Shown one piece after another: positions 61,115 to 64,000 of a stretch of DNA of 64,000 nt. Both the position numbers and the translations under genes were made by a program. The notes under the pieces are model-generated. The model searched no databases, was not told where the DNA came from, and was given only the letters and a program-made list of their open reading frames with translations. The stretch is from Macrobrachium rosenbergii (taxonomy: Eukaryota; Arthropoda; Malacostraca; Decapoda; Palaemonidae), in NCBI RefSeq assembly GCF_040412425.1, contig NC_089749.1, positions 32,274,813 to 32,338,812 of the forward strand, read 5' to 3'. Positions within the stretch are counted from its first letter, which is position 1; the number at the start of each line of letters is the position of its first letter.

Positions 61115-62689
61115 CTTGGGAAAGTGAAAAATCGTAAGAAAAATCCAAGCGAGCAAAGGTCAAAATCAGCAATATCTAACAAATCCAGAAAATCCAAATC
61201 AAATCAAAAAAGCGGCGAAGCCAAAGCAAAGTGTACTTCACCAAACTCTGTGAAAATCACACCCGGGCCAAGCGACAAAATTCTTACTGATGCAACCGGT
61301 ATGGCGGCAGGGAAGATGAGAACAGTTGGAATGGTTCAAGGTACCTGGGTAAGAGAGGCGCGCAGTGGTACCTGACTACCCATCGGCGGTCTTGCGTGAG
61401 TTTTGAAATTCTGCGTAGCGTCCGGGGACTTAAGCTGTATATATAATAACTACCAGGTAAGTCAGATGTTTAAAACATGCTTTTAATAATATGTATGATG
61501 CAACATACAGTACTAAAATTGTTTTTTCTACAAAATATCCATGTAAAATAGGGGTGCGTCTTATACACCAGCAAATATGGTATTTAACAATTCATAACCT
61601 TCTCCTAAAATTAACAACCACTTACAAAAGAACTGACAAACATCATCGAGTAGGACGTAAACCAATGAATCAGGAAACAGGCGTTTTGTGATTTTGAAGG
61701 GTTTTACTTTTACAAAGTACAGTATGTTAGTTTACCTTTGTGTACCCATTTTACATTTAGGTACAAAAAGAAAAATAATAATTCCAATAATACATTCATT
61801 TCTTTTAGCAATTAAAAAATAACACTTTTTAAAGTGAATTATATTTTTCCTAACTATACAAACCTGAGGTCCTTTACACCAGGACTTACTTTCAGTGAAG
61901 CTGGAAACGGCCTTTGAACTTTCGAACAAGGTGGTTAGGCAGTTAACTACCATCCAGGAGGCAGGAGTCCCGCCTGCCCGGATGTAAACATTCCAGTTTG
62001 CCTTTTGTCTCAGGTGTCAGATTGAGGGGTGGCATGAGGTGGGCATGAAAATGTAATGTAAAGGACCTCAGGTTTGTATAGGTAGGAAAAATACAATTTA
62101 CTTTAAAAAATTGTGATTTGTTCCGACACAATATACAAACCATCGGTCCTTTATATTCGGAAGACTCACTGGTTGGAGGGAGGAATCTGAGTGAGTCTCT
62201 ATGAACTGACTGGAGTTCGGTACACCTTGGGTTCCCTTCCTGGTCGACAGAGGGAGGAAGGGAAAACCTGCCTCTGACAAAGTGATCAGGTTGTAAGAAA
62301 CGCAAGATCAATTTTCAGACTTCTGGGCTTTTTCGTATGAATGAGGAAGACGTCATTTCATACAAAAATAGGCTAGGATGAACCTTAAAAAGTTGGCGAA
62401 AGTAAGGCAAATACAAGTGCTGTATCGAGTTTGTCTTACTGTCATGGTCTCCTCCCTCCCCTTGCTAGAGGAAGGAGTGGGTTTGTTTCTATGATCCAGA
62501 AAGGAAATAGAATGGAAGCTCGAAGTGTATGCTTACTTGCATCGACTGCCAGATCCAGTATGTAATGGCATGTCCACTCTCTACAGCAAGAAGAGAGCCA
62601 GGGTGAAGAGAAGAAGGAGAGGCCAGTCACTCCTGCACTCTTTCTCACATCCACAACCGCACGTCTTAGGCGAGATGCAACCCTGTCCT

Positions 62690-63400
62690 GTTAAGAGGAG
62701 CTGCGTAAGCTACACAACTTGAGTAGCCACCACAGGTCCCAAAGAAAAGGTGTCCAAGGACTTGTGGGCAACATCCCAAAGGTAGAAAAAAATGAGTGGT
62801 CTGTTGAGACCACAACCCCCCCTTTCAATGCCTGAGGAACTGATAGGTTCTTCTGGAATGTGAGGGTTGGACCAATGCTCTGGACTTCGTGAGCTCTCGG
62901 GCGGAAGATACCGGTGTTGTCTCCTCTAGCAGCGGAGTAAGCTCTCCTAATTGTCTCATGAAGCCAGAAAGAAATCGTGTTCTTGGACACCTCTTTCTTG
63001 GTCGAGCCAGCACTAATTAAGAGTCGTCGACACTCAGGCCAGAGATGGCAAGTTCTCTTCAGATAGCGGCGCAGCACTCATCTGGGTCATTACCTACAAA
63101 GTCCTCTAGGGAGGGGATCGTGAAGGACTCGAACCTAGCTTCAGGGACCGATGAGTTCCGAGTCTTTGCTACGAAGCCCGGGACGAAATCAAGCATAACT
63201 GATCCCCACCCCATGAGTGTTTAACATTGAATTAAAGTCTGTGAAGTTCTCCTACTCTCTTCACCAATGCCAAGGCAAGCAGGAAAAAGTCTTGAGGGTC
63301 AGAACCCTGCCTGACGACTCTTGTAAAGGATCATACGGTGCAGGAGTCAGGCTCCTTAGAACAAGAGTCGCATCTTGGGAAGCTGAGAGTGTTCTTCAGG
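62690..63400 (-). pseudogene. DIRS E tyrosine recombinase, partial
   Basis: YLKRTCHLWPECRRLLISAG, SFWLHETIRRAYSAARGDN and PRAHEVQSIGPTLTFQKNLS (63077-62800). HxxR reads HEVQ, so the Arg is lost, while His is kept (unlike C). The Tyr segment is frameshifted. The N-terminal part is cut by the deletion junction near 63400. Confidence 0.85.
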
Positions 63401-64000
63401 AAAGCTTCTCATAAGGAAGAAAGAAGCAGATGACAGAGCAGCCAGGGTGAAAAAAAGAGGGAAAACTCGCCAGGAGGAACCGCAGAAGAGACGCATAAGC
63501 TGTGGGAGGAGAAGCATCTTGTTTGATCTCCTCTTTGTCTTCTGAAGAGACTGGAGACTGGGACAAATCTTGAGGAGGTTTCAGAGAGGGCCCCTCCCTG
63601 ATGAAGCTCAAGATTTCTGACAGCTGTTCCTCGATGGGTGCCAAAGAGGGGTTGTCTGGCTCTGAGATGGAAACCTGGTGGTCGAGACAAGACGGTTGAT
63701 GAACAGGAATCAGGTGTCTGGATGGTGACGCTGGGAGCTCGGAGCCCACAGCTGGACGCATGGGAGCAGGTGCTGGGTGTGCGGGAGCAGGTGCTGGGCG
63801 TGCGGGAGCAGGTGCTGGGTGTGCGGGAGCAGGAGCTGGGAGCATGGGTGCCAGAACTGGGCTCTAGGGAGCGGGTGCTTCGAGGCGAGACACGGTCTCG
63901 GGAGACAGACACTTAGACAGATGTTTTGGGTGTTTGGAATCCTTGGGAGAGAACGAAACGGGAGAATCCCATGGGTGTGCAGGAAGCTGAACAAAGGCAA
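63390..64000 (-). pseudogene. DIRS E gag-like ORF, partial
   Basis: The open frame 63845-63396 has Pro-Ala-His repeats, an acidic segment (SEDKEEIKQDASPPTAYASL) and LRFLLASFPSFFHPG, matching SSLLRFFLAHFPDFFQPA of copy B gag. After this block the frame runs into recombinase-side sequence at the deletion junction. Confidence 0.8.
63755..63850. repeat. 24-bp minisatellite in DIRS E gag
   Basis: Unit GCGGGAGCAGGTGCTGGGTG plus four bases, about four copies. On the coding strand it gives Pro-Ala-Pro-Ala-His/Arg repeats and in another frame Cys-Ser-Arg-Thr repeats. Confidence 0.93.

Larger units (their letters stand above)
55065..61487 (-). mobile_element. DIRS-like retrotransposon copy D (degenerate, both ITRs)
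   Basis: Minus-strand order is gag (61114 to about 58600), RT (about 58600-57700), RNase H (about 57600-57200) and tyrosine recombinase (about 57100-55880). Left ITR GAACATACTTACCTGGTAGT TATATATATAGCTTAAGTCC; right ITR inverted CTGACTTACCTGGTAGTTAT TATATATACAGCTTAAGTCC. They align for about 150 bp to AGGTACCTTGAACCATT. Closer in ITR style to copy B than to A, C or E. Confidence 0.88.
54256..61580. mobile_element. TA-target MITE split by DIRS D
   Basis: Left end CCATATTTGCTGGCGTATTA GAC; right end inverted CCATATTTGCTGGTGTATAA GAC; TA at both flanks (54254-54255, 61581-61582). Without DIRS D (about 6.4 kb) the element is about 0.9 kb. Its interior shares TGTTGCTAATAAT, AACATTGAAAAACAA and the CACCAGGGCGGTGCTATG centre with the palindrome at 42610-42932. 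I infer a non-autonomous DNA transposon. The superfamily is uncertain. Confidence 0.75.
61822..64000 (-). mobile_element. DIRS-like element E, internally deleted, runs off the window
   Basis: The left ITR and ICR (61822-62160) match copy C closely (TTTTTCCTAACTATACAAAC C; GTTAGGCAGTTAACTACC). The recombinase (about 63400-62690) is followed directly by gag sequence (63400-64000). The RT and RNase H are absent, making this a non-autonomous derivative. The 5' end lies outside the window. Confidence 0.85.

Overview
The window is eukaryotic: AT-rich, intron-bearing, and crowded with retroelements and DNA transposons. Arthropod, and most likely decapod crustacean, is the best reading. The reasons are an arthropod-grade SUFU gene, several DIRS-type tyrosine-recombinase retrotransposons, an I-like LINE with RNase H, tRNA-derived SINEs, and very long AG/CT microsatellites. 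I cannot name a species.

The only host gene I recognise is SUFU (Suppressor of fused, the cytoplasmic inhibitor of Gli/Ci in Hedgehog signalling), on the minus strand. Seven exons can be placed base by base: 44398-44220, 43613-43385, 41435-41273, 33444-33275, 24887-24759, 16948-16741 and 12908-12837 (stop). All splice sites are GT/AG and all phases agree. Together they give about 383 residues, from within the N-terminal domain to the stop. The first exon(s), about the first 90 residues of the human protein, were not found and probably lie beyond 64000.

Layout from left to right. 863-7400: a dead I-like LINE (minus) with ORF1 and ORF2. 7401-12836: AT-rich sequence downstream of the SUFU stop. 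12837-44398: SUFU exons, with introns holding a Tigger-like element (13370-15251), DIRS copy A (about 17.03-23.66 kb), DIRS copy B (about 25.51-32.74 kb), a SINE-like repeat with a target-site duplication (32803-33082), a 3.5 kb Tigger-like element (36237-39736) carrying a tandem SINE pair, and a 0.93 kb Tigger-like element with a long palindrome (42235-43165). Upstream of the SUFU exons lie DIRS C (about 46.66-51.75 kb), a DIRS terminal fragment (about 52.86-53.2 kb), part of another Tigger-like copy (from 53216), a TA-target MITE (54256-61580) split by DIRS D (about 55.07-61.49 kb), and DIRS E (from about 61.82 kb to the window end), which lacks its RT/RNase H.

All five DIRS copies read on the minus strand in the order gag, RT-RNase H, tyrosine recombinase. 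All are broken by stops or frameshifts. Their recombinase-side ends keep the inverted terminal repeat and, about 200 bp inside it, an internal complementary region that joins sequences complementary to both element ends. This is the circular-junction template of the DIRS1 replication model. The most informative results are the complete SUFU exon map, the preserved ITR/ICR architecture, the nesting order, a likely SINE-LINE shared 3' tail, and the individual decay of each RT active site. I found no evidence of a new enzymatic or defence system.
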